A stretch of DNA of 64,000 bases, taken from positions 52,223 through 116,222 of the forward strand of contig CANQTM010000002.1 in the NCBI GenBank assembly GCA_947626825.1. Direction: 5' to 3'. This document shows, piece after piece, positions 46,767-56,422 of this stretch. The notes below the pieces were generated by a model. That model saw only the letters and a list, made by a program, of their open reading frames with translations, ran no database searches and was not told where the DNA came from. Position numbers and translations under genes: made by a program. The stretch comes from an uncultured Bacilli bacterium. Lineage in GTDB: Bacteria; Bacillota_I; Bacilli_A; RFN20; CAG-631. Position 1 is the first letter of the stretch, and each line of letters begins with the position of its first letter.

Positions 46767-47732
46767 ATGGGAACAACTCGTTTAAGAATATATAAAGATG
46801 TTCGAGAAAAAAAGATTAAAATAAAAAGAAATCATAAAACCAATGGTATTAATGGTTCTCCAGTTTCAATTTTCTTATTAACTGCACCATATATTACTTT
46901 ATTCTTTGTATTTATTGCTTTACCAGTATTTATTTCTGCAATTCTATCATTAACTTATTTCAATGCTATTCAATTTCCATCATTTGTTGGTTTAAGAAAT
47001 TATGTTAGTATGTTCTCTGTTGACCGTGACTTTATGCAATATGTTGTTCCAGAAACATTGACATTTGCTATTATCGTTGGTCCTGGAGGTTATTTATTAT
47101 CATTTATTATTGCTTGGATGTTGGCACAACTTCCAAAGACAATAAGAACAATCCTAGCTTTAATTGTTTATACCCCATCACTTGCTGGTGGTGTCTTGAT
47201 TGGTGTCATTTGGAAATCATTATTCTCAGGTGACCAATGGGGATATTTAAATGCCTTCTTGATGAATTTTGGTATAATCGATGCCCCTATATTGTGGCTA
47301 ACCAATCCACAATATCTATTAGGAATTACAATATTTGTTGCTTTATGGAGTTCATTTGGTATCGGCTTCTTATCAATTCTATCATCGCTTTGTAATCTTG
47401 ATCCTGAATTATATGAAGCAGCTCATATTGATGGAATTAAAAATAGATTCCAAGAAACAATATATGTAACAATTCCACAAATGAGAGGCTCAATGTATTT
47501 TGCTGCAATCATGTCAATTACTAATGCGATGTCAGCTGGTACTTTAGCAATTACATTGTCAGGGTCTAACCCAACACCGCAAAAATCTGCTCAAACAATT
47601 CTAGCTCATATGAACGATTATGCATTTATTAGAAATGAATTAGGATATGCTTCTGCGATGTCTGTTGTATTATTATTATTTGTATTATTATTTTCAAAAA
47701 TTGCCAATTTGTTATTTGGCAATAGAGATTAG
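46767..47732 (+). CDS. Carbohydrate ABC transporter permease, MalF type (pair 1)
   Basis: A 321-residue permease. After a basic N-terminus, six helices start with SIFLLTAPYITLFFVFIALPVFI. The EAA coupling loop reads LYEAAHIDGIKNRFQETIYVTIPQM. It pairs with the next gene to form the pore. AAAGGAG site; 13 bases after the binding protein gene. Confidence 0.93.
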   Translation: MGTTRLRIYKDVREKKIKIKRNHKTNGINGSPVSIFLLTAPYITLFFVFIALPVFISAILSLTYFNAIQFPSFVGLRNYVSMFSVDRDFMQYVVPETLTFAIIVGPGGYLLSFIIAWMLAQLPKTIRTILALIVYTPSLAGGVLIGVIWKSLFSGDQWGYLNAFLMNFGIIDAPILWLTNPQYLLGITIFVALWSSFGIGFLSILSSLCNLDPELYEAAHIDGIKNRFQETIYVTIPQMRGSMYFAAIMSITNAMSAGTLAITLSGSNPTPQKSAQTILAHMNDYAFIRNELGYASAMSVVLLLFVLLFSKIANLLFGNRD

Positions 47733-47744
47733 GAGGTGGAAAAA

Positions 47745-48614
47745 ATGGCCGCATTTCAAGTTATTCAACTTAATCCCAAAAAGTTTCAAGCCAGTCAAAT
47801 TAAATTTTTGATATTTTTGCTTCCTATTTGTGCTGTAATGATTTTGCCAATTATCTATATTGTTTGTCAGGCATTTAAACCTCTTGATGAATTATTTTAT
47901 TTTCCACCAAGAATATTTGTTTATAATCCTACTTTTGCAAACTTTTCTGAATTATTCCGTTTAGCAAGAATTACAGGATTACCTTGGCTTAGATATTTGT
48001 TAAACTCATTATTAATTACAATTTTATATGTTCTTTGTACTTTGTTTTTAACAGTGACTACAGGTTATGCTTTTTCTAAAAAAGAATTTAAAGTTAAAAA
48101 AATCTTTTTCACAGTTAACCAATTAGCTTTAATGTTTGTTGCAATTGCTGTACAAATTCCAACATATTTAATTGTTTCTGCTTTAGGGCTTATTGATAAT
48201 TTCTTAGTCCATATCATTCCATCACTTGCAGTTCCAGTATATTTGTTTTTGATGAAACAAAATATTGATGAAGTTCCAAAAGAAATACTCGAATCTGCAA
48301 AACTCGATGGTGCAAATGATTTGCAAATTATTTTAAAATTTATTGTTCCTCTTGTTAAACCAACAATTGCTACTATTTCAATTTTGGCTTTCCAATCAAT
48401 TTGGAATTCAGGAGGTGCTAGTACAATTTATTTGAATTCAGAGAATTTAAAAACGTTGCCATATTATCTTGGTTTGTTATCATCACAAGCCGGAATACAA
48501 GCAACAGGTGTATCTGCAGCAAGTTCTTTGATTTTATTCTTACCTAACTTAATAATCTTTATTGTAATGCAATCTAAGGTTATGAATACTATGGCAAGGT
48601 CAGGTATTAAATAA
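47745..48614 (+). CDS. Carbohydrate ABC transporter permease, MalG type (pair 1)
   Basis: About 289 residues from MAAFQVIQ; the AGGAGG site is 8 bases before this ATG, and the track's GTG start lies inside that site. Six helices, with the EAA loop ILESAKLDGANDLQIILKFIVPLVKP. The long N-terminal periplasmic-side loop carries FYFPPRIFVYNPTFANFSELF, as in MalG-type proteins. Its stop overlaps the next ATG (TAATG). Confidence 0.93.
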   Translation: MAAFQVIQLNPKKFQASQIKFLIFLLPICAVMILPIIYIVCQAFKPLDELFYFPPRIFVYNPTFANFSELFRLARITGLPWLRYLLNSLLITILYVLCTLFLTVTTGYAFSKKEFKVKKIFFTVNQLALMFVAIAVQIPTYLIVSALGLIDNFLVHIIPSLAVPVYLFLMKQNIDEVPKEILESAKLDGANDLQIILKFIVPLVKPTIATISILAFQSIWNSGGASTIYLNSENLKTLPYYLGLLSSQAGIQATGVSAASSLILFLPNLIIFIVMQSKVMNTMARSGIK

Positions 48615-51085
48615 TGAAAAAAATTAATAAGATAATAAATGTTATTTTATCACTTGTATTGATATTGGCTGCAGCAATACCATTTGCAAGTATAAGTAAT
48701 GAAAAAAGTGTAGTTGCTCATGCTACAAGTGCAACAACTTACACATATTCACATAATGCTGATGATTTAGAAGTTCGAAGTCAAGATGGTTATTTACCTC
48801 AATCAACTTATGATAGAATTGGCCTTGATTCACCACAAGATATGGTTATTGATAAGGTAATTGAAAATGGTGAAGAAGTTGAATATTGTTATATTTTAAA
48901 TGCATCAACAACAACACCTAAAAAACCATTTTTACTAAAATTTAGAATTGATGATTTAAATAATAGTAGTGAAAAAATTGAAAAAATAGATATTTCTGAT
49001 CCTATTTTACCATATGCTAGCGATCCATCAGGTTTATGGGTTCGAACAACAACAGTTGATGGTATAACAAGAAAAGAAATGTATATTGCTGACCATTCAG
49101 CTACATTTAAAGAAACAATTCAACCAACAGATGCTGATAGAAGTTTAGGAATAACACAACCTTATACTTATCAATATAATGGTTTAATTTATCGAATTCA
49201 ATTTAGTGGCACTAATTCATCTGAATTATTATTAGATAGAGATCATGTTGAATATATAACTGAACCAACAGAAGAAGTTTCAAGAAAAGATTATAGTCAA
49301 TATGAATTAATTCAAGTTCCTAAAAATGATCAATCAGCTTTATCTGGACGTCAAATTATACCAACAGCTAGCAACTTCCAATCAGAATATGGTAATTTTA
49401 TTAGAAGAATAGTTTGTAAAATTGGAGAAACATGTGATGATCGTATAGTTCCACTTGGACAATTCATTATGAAAACTCCATCATTTGGCCAAGAAACAAC
49501 TTTCCAACCAGTAAAAATTGCTGTTGATAATGCTGGAAATATCTTTGTTGCTTCATTAGGTACATCAGCTGGTATGATTCAACTTTCTTATAAAGGCGAG
49601 TTTGTTTCATTCTTCGTTGTAAATGCTGTTGCTTATAATTTCTTATATCAAATAATTAAAAATTTTGGTACTAAAGAACAATTAGACAAATTAACTGTTG
49701 CTAAACCAGCAGCTTTCTCAAACGTATTTGTTGATAAAGACAATTTAGTATATTCACTTACAACAGAAACAACACAACCACTTGATAAATATTCAACAGG
49801 TGGCAGTTCAATTTTAGAATATAAACTTGGAACTAATGGTTTAGCGGTTGTTGATTCATATGTCACTCAAGATGGTTTAATATTCTTAGCGTCTAAAACT
49901 GGTGCTGTTGTTGTATTGGAACCATCAGGTCAATTGATTTTCTATTTTGGTACTTTTGAAAGTGGCGCTAGTACAAGTATTATTGGTTTCTTTGATAGCG
50001 TATCTTCATTAGTTATCGATAAATCTAATAATGTTTGGTTAGTTGATGAAAAAGCAAATTATTTACAAACATTTGCACCGACTGAATATACAAAGAATAT
50101 CTTTAATGCAATTATTTCATTCAATAATCATGATTATGAAACAAGTAGAAAATCATGGGAAGAAGTTTTAAAATATGATTCATTATCAGTATTAGGTAAT
50201 AATGGTTTAGGTAAAGCTTTCTATTATGATTTAGATTTTGAATCATCACTAGAATATTTTACTAAATCTAAAAATAGAACTCTATACTCTAATGTATTCT
50301 GGGAATTAAGAAATGATTTCTTACAACAAAACTTAGCTATAATCTTTGTTATTGCTGTTGCTGCAATCGGATTAATTGTCTTATTAGTTTATCTATATAA
50401 ACATAATAAACATTTTGGTAAGATACGAACTGGTGTAGGCAAAGTTAAAGCAACAAGAATCTTTAAAGACTTAACAGTAGGCTTTAGATTAATAGTTAAA
50501 CCAAATGATACATTCTATGAATTAAAAGTTCATAAACGTGGTTCAATATTTGGTGCAACAGTTTATTATATATTAGCTTTGATTGCCTTTGTATTAAATT
50601 TATATGGTTATGCATTGCCATTCCAATACATTACTTCAAATTTAGTAAACCCATCAACATTTATGTTAGCGTTCCTTGTAGTTGTATCAGTATTTGTTTT
50701 ATGCAACTATCTTGTTTCAGCTATTAATGATGGTGAAGGTACATTTGCTGATATTTATAAATTTACAGGTTATAGTATGTTACCAATGATTATTTGTTTC
50801 CCAATTTCAGTTGGTATTTCATATGGATTAACATTAAATGAAGAAGTTATAATTAGCATTCTTCAAGCAATAGGCTATTGGGGAACAGGCATATTCTTAG
50901 TTATTGGTATTTTAGAAACTCATAACTATACATTTAGTAAAACAGTAGTAAACATTATATTAACAATTATCTTTATGGTTTTATTTATAATCATTTGTAT
51001 TGTGATAATTGTTATGATAGATCAAATCAAAACATTTATAGAACAAATTTGGAGAGAGGTGAAGTTACGTGCGGGCTTATTCTAA
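48614..51085 (+). CDS. Secreted beta-propeller-like protein with C-terminal YIP1 membrane domain
   Basis: An 823-residue membrane protein. A signal-like helix (residues 6-27) ends near VVAHATS. The extracytoplasmic part (30-560) has NHL/propeller-like blade patterns such as PVKIAVDNAGNIFVASLG, VFVDKDNLVYSLT and SSLVIDKSNNVWLVDE, then a TPR-like pair of helices (ETSRKSWEEVLKYD, FESSLEYFTKSKN). One helix (about 572-595) is followed by a cytoplasmic strip and a five-helix YIP1 domain (about 610-823). It has no catalytic motif that I recognise. Translation is coupled to the permease through a TAATG overlap. Confidence 0.82.
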   Translation: MKKINKIINVILSLVLILAAAIPFASISNEKSVVAHATSATTYTYSHNADDLEVRSQDGYLPQSTYDRIGLDSPQDMVIDKVIENGEEVEYCYILNASTTTPKKPFLLKFRIDDLNNSSEKIEKIDISDPILPYASDPSGLWVRTTTVDGITRKEMYIADHSATFKETIQPTDADRSLGITQPYTYQYNGLIYRIQFSGTNSSELLLDRDHVEYITEPTEEVSRKDYSQYELIQVPKNDQSALSGRQIIPTASNFQSEYGNFIRRIVCKIGETCDDRIVPLGQFIMKTPSFGQETTFQPVKIAVDNAGNIFVASLGTSAGMIQLSYKGEFVSFFVVNAVAYNFLYQIIKNFGTKEQLDKLTVAKPAAFSNVFVDKDNLVYSLTTETTQPLDKYSTGGSSILEYKLGTNGLAVVDSYVTQDGLIFLASKTGAVVVLEPSGQLIFYFGTFESGASTSIIGFFDSVSSLVIDKSNNVWLVDEKANYLQTFAPTEYTKNIFNAIISFNNHDYETSRKSWEEVLKYDSLSVLGNNGLGKAFYYDLDFESSLEYFTKSKNRTLYSNVFWELRNDFLQQNLAIIFVIAVAAIGLIVLLVYLYKHNKHFGKIRTGVGKVKATRIFKDLTVGFRLIVKPNDTFYELKVHKRGSIFGATVYYILALIAFVLNLYGYALPFQYITSNLVNPSTFMLAFLVVVSVFVLCNYLVSAINDGEGTFADIYKFTGYSMLPMIICFPISVGISYGLTLNEEVIISILQAIGYWGTGIFLVIGILETHNYTFSKTVVNIILTIIFMVLFIIICIVIIVMIDQIKTFIEQIWREVKLRAGLF

Positions 51086-53633
51086 AAAATGGATATTATA
51101 TATTTGCGTAATTATTTTATCAATTGCTTGTGTTAACATAGGCTTTGATTACGTAACTAATGCTTTAGAGCAAACAAATAGAAATGAATTGTATTCTCCA
51201 AATGAATATAATGTAGCTGTTTCAAATGATGAAGGTTATTCAAAAATTTATGAAAACAAAAATTTTGAATATTACTATTCAAGCAACAAAACAATTTTAA
51301 AAATATTAAATAAAAAATCTGGATTTATTTGGTCAACTGGTGCTGACACAGATAGAAGTGATGATGTAGTAAAAAGATGTTCAGGAATTACTAAATATTC
51401 TGATGAATATTATGCATGTGCTGTTGATATTGGCTCTACAAGACAAGGTAAAGATAATATCGATAGTTATGCTAGAATTAATGGACTTATCTATTTTTCA
51501 TTGATTTCAAATAATAATCTTAATGATATTTGGACAATGACAGCTAATACTACAGCTGCTTTATATCGCCACAAAAATTATGCTAATGAATGGATGTTTA
51601 AATTTACATATGTTGTAAGAAGAGCAGGTGCTCAAACAGCTGAAAATAATTTAGCAGTTGATATTTCTATTAATATGAGATTGACATTTACTGAAGATGG
51701 TTTTGATGTCAATATCTATAATGAAGATGTTGGTGGCTCTACAAAACACTTAATAGATTCTATTTATCCATTACCATTGCTTGGACAATCTGGTGGTAAA
51801 ATTATTAAATGTAAGATTGATAGTACCGATGAAAATGGTAAAGGAGATTGTAATTTTGATGCAACTGATGCTAATAATATAATTGATAATCCAAAGACTA
51901 ATTTAGATGGTTATATATTTGTACCAGATGGTTCTGGAGCATTAATAAGATTTGATAATATTAAATATTATTCACCATCATCATCACGTTTATATTTTGA
52001 TATGTATGGCGACCCATATAAAGAAACATATTCATCTTGGGAATTTAGTACTGAAAACGCTGTAAGAGAAAAAGATATGGTTCCTACAAAACAAATAAGC
52101 ATGCCTGTTTGGGGTGTGTCATATGGAAATAATCAAGATGCTTTTGTAGCATATGTTACAAAAGGCAGTGAATATTTTGGTTTAATTTATACTGGACGTA
52201 CTACAGATAATGAGTTTGCTTCAATCAAACCAAGATTTGAAAGAAATAGATTTTATGTTTATCATTATGCTGATTCTTCAACAACATTTAATCTAGATTC
52301 TAGTGAAGTTGATACTTATTATGATTATGATATTGGTATTAGTTATAATTTCTTACAAGGTGATGGTAGCGATGGTGAATTACCAGCAAGTTATGTTGGT
52401 ATGGCATTAAAATATCGAGATTATTTACAAAAAAATAGCAAAATAAAGGCAAATGTAGAATTAAAACAAGGTCCAAAAGTTGACTTTTTAATGAGTGATG
52501 CTAAAGAAGGTATTGTTGGTTATAGTGAAGTTGATGTAACTAGCACTAATGATATTGAACGCATTTTAACAGATTTAAAAAATGATGGCCTTGAAGATAT
52601 TACTTCGACATTATATGGATGGCAAAAAGGCGGTAATTCTTATGCACGTCCATGGGAAGTAAAATGGAATAATAATCTTGGTGGTAAAAGTGGCTTTAAA
52701 AATGTTGTTGATCTAGCTAAAGATTATGGATATCACATTGATTTTTATACACAATTTGGTATGATTAATAACGCTCAATCATCATCATTCAATGCTTATG
52801 TTGTCAAAGGCTTATCTAGAGATTATGGTACTTATATTTTATATGATAAAGCTAAACCAATGACATGGTGGTATTATACTAATGCTGATCGTATGGGAAA
52901 TTGGTTAAATGATCAAGCAACACAAATAGCAAAACTTGGTGATAATGTTGGATTAGCAACTGGTGGCATAACAACTTTGTTAATTCCTGATTATGGTAAA
53001 AAATTAAGTTATTCAGCTGCAGCTAATTCAATATATCAGTCGACTAAAGAAGCTTCTAATACATTACCTTTATCTGGCGATACACCAAATTCATATTTAT
53101 GGAATAATTATTCAAACTTTACAAATATTTCTGTATATAATTCACAATATCAATGTGAAACAGACTCAGTTCCATTTATGGAAATAGTCTTTAGCGGACT
53201 TGTTAATTTATATGCAGAATATGCAAATTTCTCTTTCTATGATAAATTATCACAATTAAAGATGATAGATTATAATTTGCTTCCATCATTTGTTATATCT
53301 TCTAAAGAAGTTGAAGATATTATGTATACAAATTCAAGAGACTGGTTTGCTACAAGTTATAATAGTTTCCATTCTGTAATTAATGAAATTAGTGATTTTG
53401 TCTTGCCATTTAATAAACTTGTAAAAGGTAAAACAATAGTTAATAGAAAAGCTATTGAATTACCAAATAATGAATTAGGTTTATATGTTAATACTTATGC
53501 TTCATTTGAAGATGGTCAAGTTGGAAATGATACAATTAATGTTGCTATTAATTATTTAGAACATGATGTAACATTTAATTTTAATGGTAAAGATTATAAT
53601 GTTCCTGCATTGCAAGCAATGCAACTTAGTTAG
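51069..53633 (+). CDS. Membrane-anchored DUF5696-like protein, possible glycoside hydrolase
   Basis: An 854-residue protein with one N-terminal helix (residues 8-27) as anchor or uncleaved signal. GTG start with a GAGAGAGG site inside the YIP1 gene. The N-terminal half looks like a beta-sandwich (for example DGYIFVPDGSGALIRFDN and VWGVSYGNNQDAFVAYV). The middle (about residues 465-700) has a pattern suggestive of a TIM barrel: LTDLKNDGLEDITSTLYGWQ, VVDLAKDYGYHIDFYTQF, GGITTLLIPDYG, then SVPFMEIVFSGLVNLYAEYANF. A beta-rich C-terminus follows. I match it to DUF5696 from memory of its usual neighbours; activity is inference. Confidence 0.72.
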   Translation: MRAYSKKWILYICVIILSIACVNIGFDYVTNALEQTNRNELYSPNEYNVAVSNDEGYSKIYENKNFEYYYSSNKTILKILNKKSGFIWSTGADTDRSDDVVKRCSGITKYSDEYYACAVDIGSTRQGKDNIDSYARINGLIYFSLISNNNLNDIWTMTANTTAALYRHKNYANEWMFKFTYVVRRAGAQTAENNLAVDISINMRLTFTEDGFDVNIYNEDVGGSTKHLIDSIYPLPLLGQSGGKIIKCKIDSTDENGKGDCNFDATDANNIIDNPKTNLDGYIFVPDGSGALIRFDNIKYYSPSSSRLYFDMYGDPYKETYSSWEFSTENAVREKDMVPTKQISMPVWGVSYGNNQDAFVAYVTKGSEYFGLIYTGRTTDNEFASIKPRFERNRFYVYHYADSSTTFNLDSSEVDTYYDYDIGISYNFLQGDGSDGELPASYVGMALKYRDYLQKNSKIKANVELKQGPKVDFLMSDAKEGIVGYSEVDVTSTNDIERILTDLKNDGLEDITSTLYGWQKGGNSYARPWEVKWNNNLGGKSGFKNVVDLAKDYGYHIDFYTQFGMINNAQSSSFNAYVVKGLSRDYGTYILYDKAKPMTWWYYTNADRMGNWLNDQATQIAKLGDNVGLATGGITTLLIPDYGKKLSYSAAANSIYQSTKEASNTLPLSGDTPNSYLWNNYSNFTNISVYNSQYQCETDSVPFMEIVFSGLVNLYAEYANFSFYDKLSQLKMIDYNLLPSFVISSKEVEDIMYTNSRDWFATSYNSFHSVINEISDFVLPFNKLVKGKTIVNRKAIELPNNELGLYVNTYASFEDGQVGNDTINVAINYLEHDVTFNFNGKDYNVPALQAMQLS

Positions 53634-53644
53634 GAGGTGTGAGT

Positions 53645-56419
53645 ATGGTAAAAAATGAACTTAGTATTCGCTCACAGCAAACTTATAAAGTTGCTCAAAA
53701 AATTGCTGAGCATGAAATTACTAAAGCTAAAAATTTAACAAAAAAAGCTTTATTAAATTATGAAAAATCAATTACATTTAAATCTCTTAAACAAGAAAAA
53801 GAATTATATGATTTTTCAATGAATAGTTTAAAAGATAATATTGATGCTTTATTATCTGCAAAAAGCGAATTATCTGCTAATAATAATTTTTTGAAAAACA
53901 ATTATAAATTGTTACAAAAAGAATCATTATATTTAGTTGGAGAAAGAGAGCTTTTAAATAGAGCTAATCTTATTCGTCTTGCTTCTTTAAAAAGAGAAGC
54001 ATTAACTAAAGCTGAAAATCTTTATAAAAGAAATGCTTTTTTAGCTCAATATGAAGAAAAAGAAAAATCTTTAGAGATTGATTATAAGTTAAATTATAGT
54101 AAATTACTACAAGAAACTTATGGTGACAATTTAAAAAGAGAAGCTAAAACTTATGATGAATTTTATAAATTAGCAAATAGTGAATATGAAAAAATTCATG
54201 AAAAATCTAATGCTACTTTTGAAACATTCTTATCTACAGTTTATGAAGCAATTGATACATCTTATAATGTAACTTTTGCATTAGAAATAAAAACAGCAAT
54301 TTTAAATGTTTTCCAACAATTAAAAGAAAATCATTTAAAAATTGAAAACAATTCGATTGAAGTTATCAATCGAAATATTGATTTAACAATTTTAAAAGAA
54401 CAAACTAAAGAAGGATTAGATGTCGCTGATGAAATCAAAGAAAATCAAGAAGCAATTGAACAAAAAAATAAAGAAATAGAAGAAATCAAAAAAGTAATTT
54501 TAGATTTAGAAAATAAATTTAAACAATTACTTACTGAAAATGCTTCAAGAAAAGTTAATGATTTCACACTTGATTTATCTTGTAGTGATGAATTACAAAA
54601 TAAAACAATTGTTGATATTACTAAAACTTTTAAATTATCTTTATCAGAAACATTTAAAAATATTTATAATGTTATTAAACAATATTATTTATCATTATGT
54701 CCATTCTATTATGATTATTTAGCTAATTGTGAAGAAAAATATGAACAAGAAAATAAAGAATATCGTTTGCAACATGTAAATTCTTTAGATAAAGATTTAG
54801 CTAAATTATATTTAAATGATGGGGATGGCTATTTAAGAAAAATAGTTAATCATCAAAATGATGAAGATAATTTAGCAAAAGCAAATCAAGAACATCTTGA
54901 TAGATTAGAAGAAATCAAAAAAGAATATAAAGAAGATTTAGCTAAATTAAAACAAGATAAAGCTAATAGAAAACAAGAATATCTTGATCAAAAAGCAGCA
55001 GCTAAAATTAATTTAAAGAATGCTGATGGAGCTAAAGCTTCTGAAATTCGTGATGTCTTAAAACTTTATAAAAAAGAAATTAATTCTGGTGAATTTAAAC
55101 GTTATAGAAAAGTTAATAAACTTAAAAATAAAAAATTAGCTGAAGAAAAAGCAAATTATTCTAATAAACTTTTTGAATTAACTAATTCTGAGGCACTTGT
55201 TTATAAAAGAAATTATGAATTACAACGTAAAAACAATGCTAAAGAGATGAAAAAAGAATTAGCTACTTTAAATAGAACTTTAAATAAAGAAGCTAAATCT
55301 TCAAAATATCGTAGAAATTTCACTACAAAATCAAGAGAGAATGCTTTAGGTTATACATTTTTAAGCATTTGGGGAATTGGATTTTTGATTTTCACTTTAA
55401 TTCCTATTCTTTATACAATAATGTTATTGTTCTCTCATTCGACATGGACAAGTAATGATGGTTATTCTGTATTAATTTCTTTTAATTTCCAAAATGGTTT
55501 AACATTCCCAAACTGGGCAGGATTTGATAATTTTGAACAGTTGTTTATGAATCAATATTATTTCTTGTTTACACAAATCCCACAATTCTTTAGAAGTTTA
55601 TTATTCTTTGTTCCATTAGTTGTTTTTATCGGCTTTGTTTTAGCAATGTTATTAAATTCAAAAATTAAAGGAAGAACTATTTTTAGAATTATTTACTTCT
55701 TACCAGTTGTTATTGTTTCTGGACCAGTTTTAAATATGTTAAACAATAGCAATTCATCAGGACAATCATCAATTAGATTAAGTCTTGATGGTTCATCAAT
55801 TTCAAAAATGTTATCATCAATTTCTCCACAACTTTTAACTTATGCAAATGAAGTATTCCAAAACTTTGTTATCATTTTGTGGATGACTGGTGTACCAATT
55901 GTCTTATTTATTTCAGCTTTGCAAAAAATTAATAAATCATTATATGAAGCTGCAGAAATTGATGGTGCTAATAAATGGCAAATGTTATGGACAATTACAT
56001 TCCCATTGATTAAATCTGTTATTTTGATTGTTTGTTTATTTACTATTATGCAAGTTGCTACTATTGATGTTAGTTTTGTAAATCCTATTAATTCATGGAT
56101 TACAACGCAACTAGGTATGGCCGAACCTAATTATGGTGTCGCTGCTGTTGGTGCTTGGACACAAACATTAGTAGTTCTAATCTTCGTTTTAATTTCATTC
56201 TTATTATTTAGAGAAAAAGAATTTATTTCTAAAGATAAGAACTTTGAAGAAATAGAAGAAGAAAAGAAGAAGAAACAACAACGCCGTGCTAAAATAATTG
56301 AAATCTTTAAAATTAACGAAATTAAGAACTTCTTTAGAAAAATGTTTGCTCCAATAACAAAAGCAATCAATGCATCTAAAGAAAAGAAAAAACTTAAAGA
56401 AGAAAGAGGGGAGGAATAA
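53645..56419 (+). CDS. MalF-type permease with a ~560-residue cytoplasmic coiled-coil extension (pair 2)
   Basis: About 924 residues from MVKNELSIRS; AGGAGG lies 7 bases before this ATG. Residues 1-560 contain no membrane helix and are rich in Lys, Glu and Asn with long heptad-like helices, for example IEQKNKEIEEIKKVILDLENKF and HLDRLEEIKKEYKEDLAKLKQ. From about 565 a MalF-type permease starts (YTFLSIWGIGFLIFTLIPILYTIMLLF), with the EAA loop SLYEAAEIDGANKWQMLWTITFPLI. A basic tail of about 60 residues ends the protein. MalF homologues are usually about 300 residues. The frame is continuous, so this is a real fusion and not two genes. It pairs with the next permease. Confidence 0.9.
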   Translation: MVKNELSIRSQQTYKVAQKIAEHEITKAKNLTKKALLNYEKSITFKSLKQEKELYDFSMNSLKDNIDALLSAKSELSANNNFLKNNYKLLQKESLYLVGERELLNRANLIRLASLKREALTKAENLYKRNAFLAQYEEKEKSLEIDYKLNYSKLLQETYGDNLKREAKTYDEFYKLANSEYEKIHEKSNATFETFLSTVYEAIDTSYNVTFALEIKTAILNVFQQLKENHLKIENNSIEVINRNIDLTILKEQTKEGLDVADEIKENQEAIEQKNKEIEEIKKVILDLENKFKQLLTENASRKVNDFTLDLSCSDELQNKTIVDITKTFKLSLSETFKNIYNVIKQYYLSLCPFYYDYLANCEEKYEQENKEYRLQHVNSLDKDLAKLYLNDGDGYLRKIVNHQNDEDNLAKANQEHLDRLEEIKKEYKEDLAKLKQDKANRKQEYLDQKAAAKINLKNADGAKASEIRDVLKLYKKEINSGEFKRYRKVNKLKNKKLAEEKANYSNKLFELTNSEALVYKRNYELQRKNNAKEMKKELATLNRTLNKEAKSSKYRRNFTTKSRENALGYTFLSIWGIGFLIFTLIPILYTIMLLFSHSTWTSNDGYSVLISFNFQNGLTFPNWAGFDNFEQLFMNQYYFLFTQIPQFFRSLLFFVPLVVFIGFVLAMLLNSKIKGRTIFRIIYFLPVVIVSGPVLNMLNNSNSSGQSSIRLSLDGSSISKMLSSISPQLLTYANEVFQNFVIILWMTGVPIVLFISALQKINKSLYEAAEIDGANKWQMLWTITFPLIKSVILIVCLFTIMQVATIDVSFVNPINSWITTQLGMAEPNYGVAAVGAWTQTLVVLIFVLISFLLFREKEFISKDKNFEEIEEEKKKKQQRRAKIIEIFKINEIKNFFRKMFAPITKAINASKEKKKLKEERGEE

Positions 56420-56422
56420 ATT

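Noticed and set aside
53639-53644. GTG start two codons ahead of the coiled-coil permease
   Set aside because: It overlaps the spacing of the AGGAGG site; the ATG at 53645 has ideal spacing.
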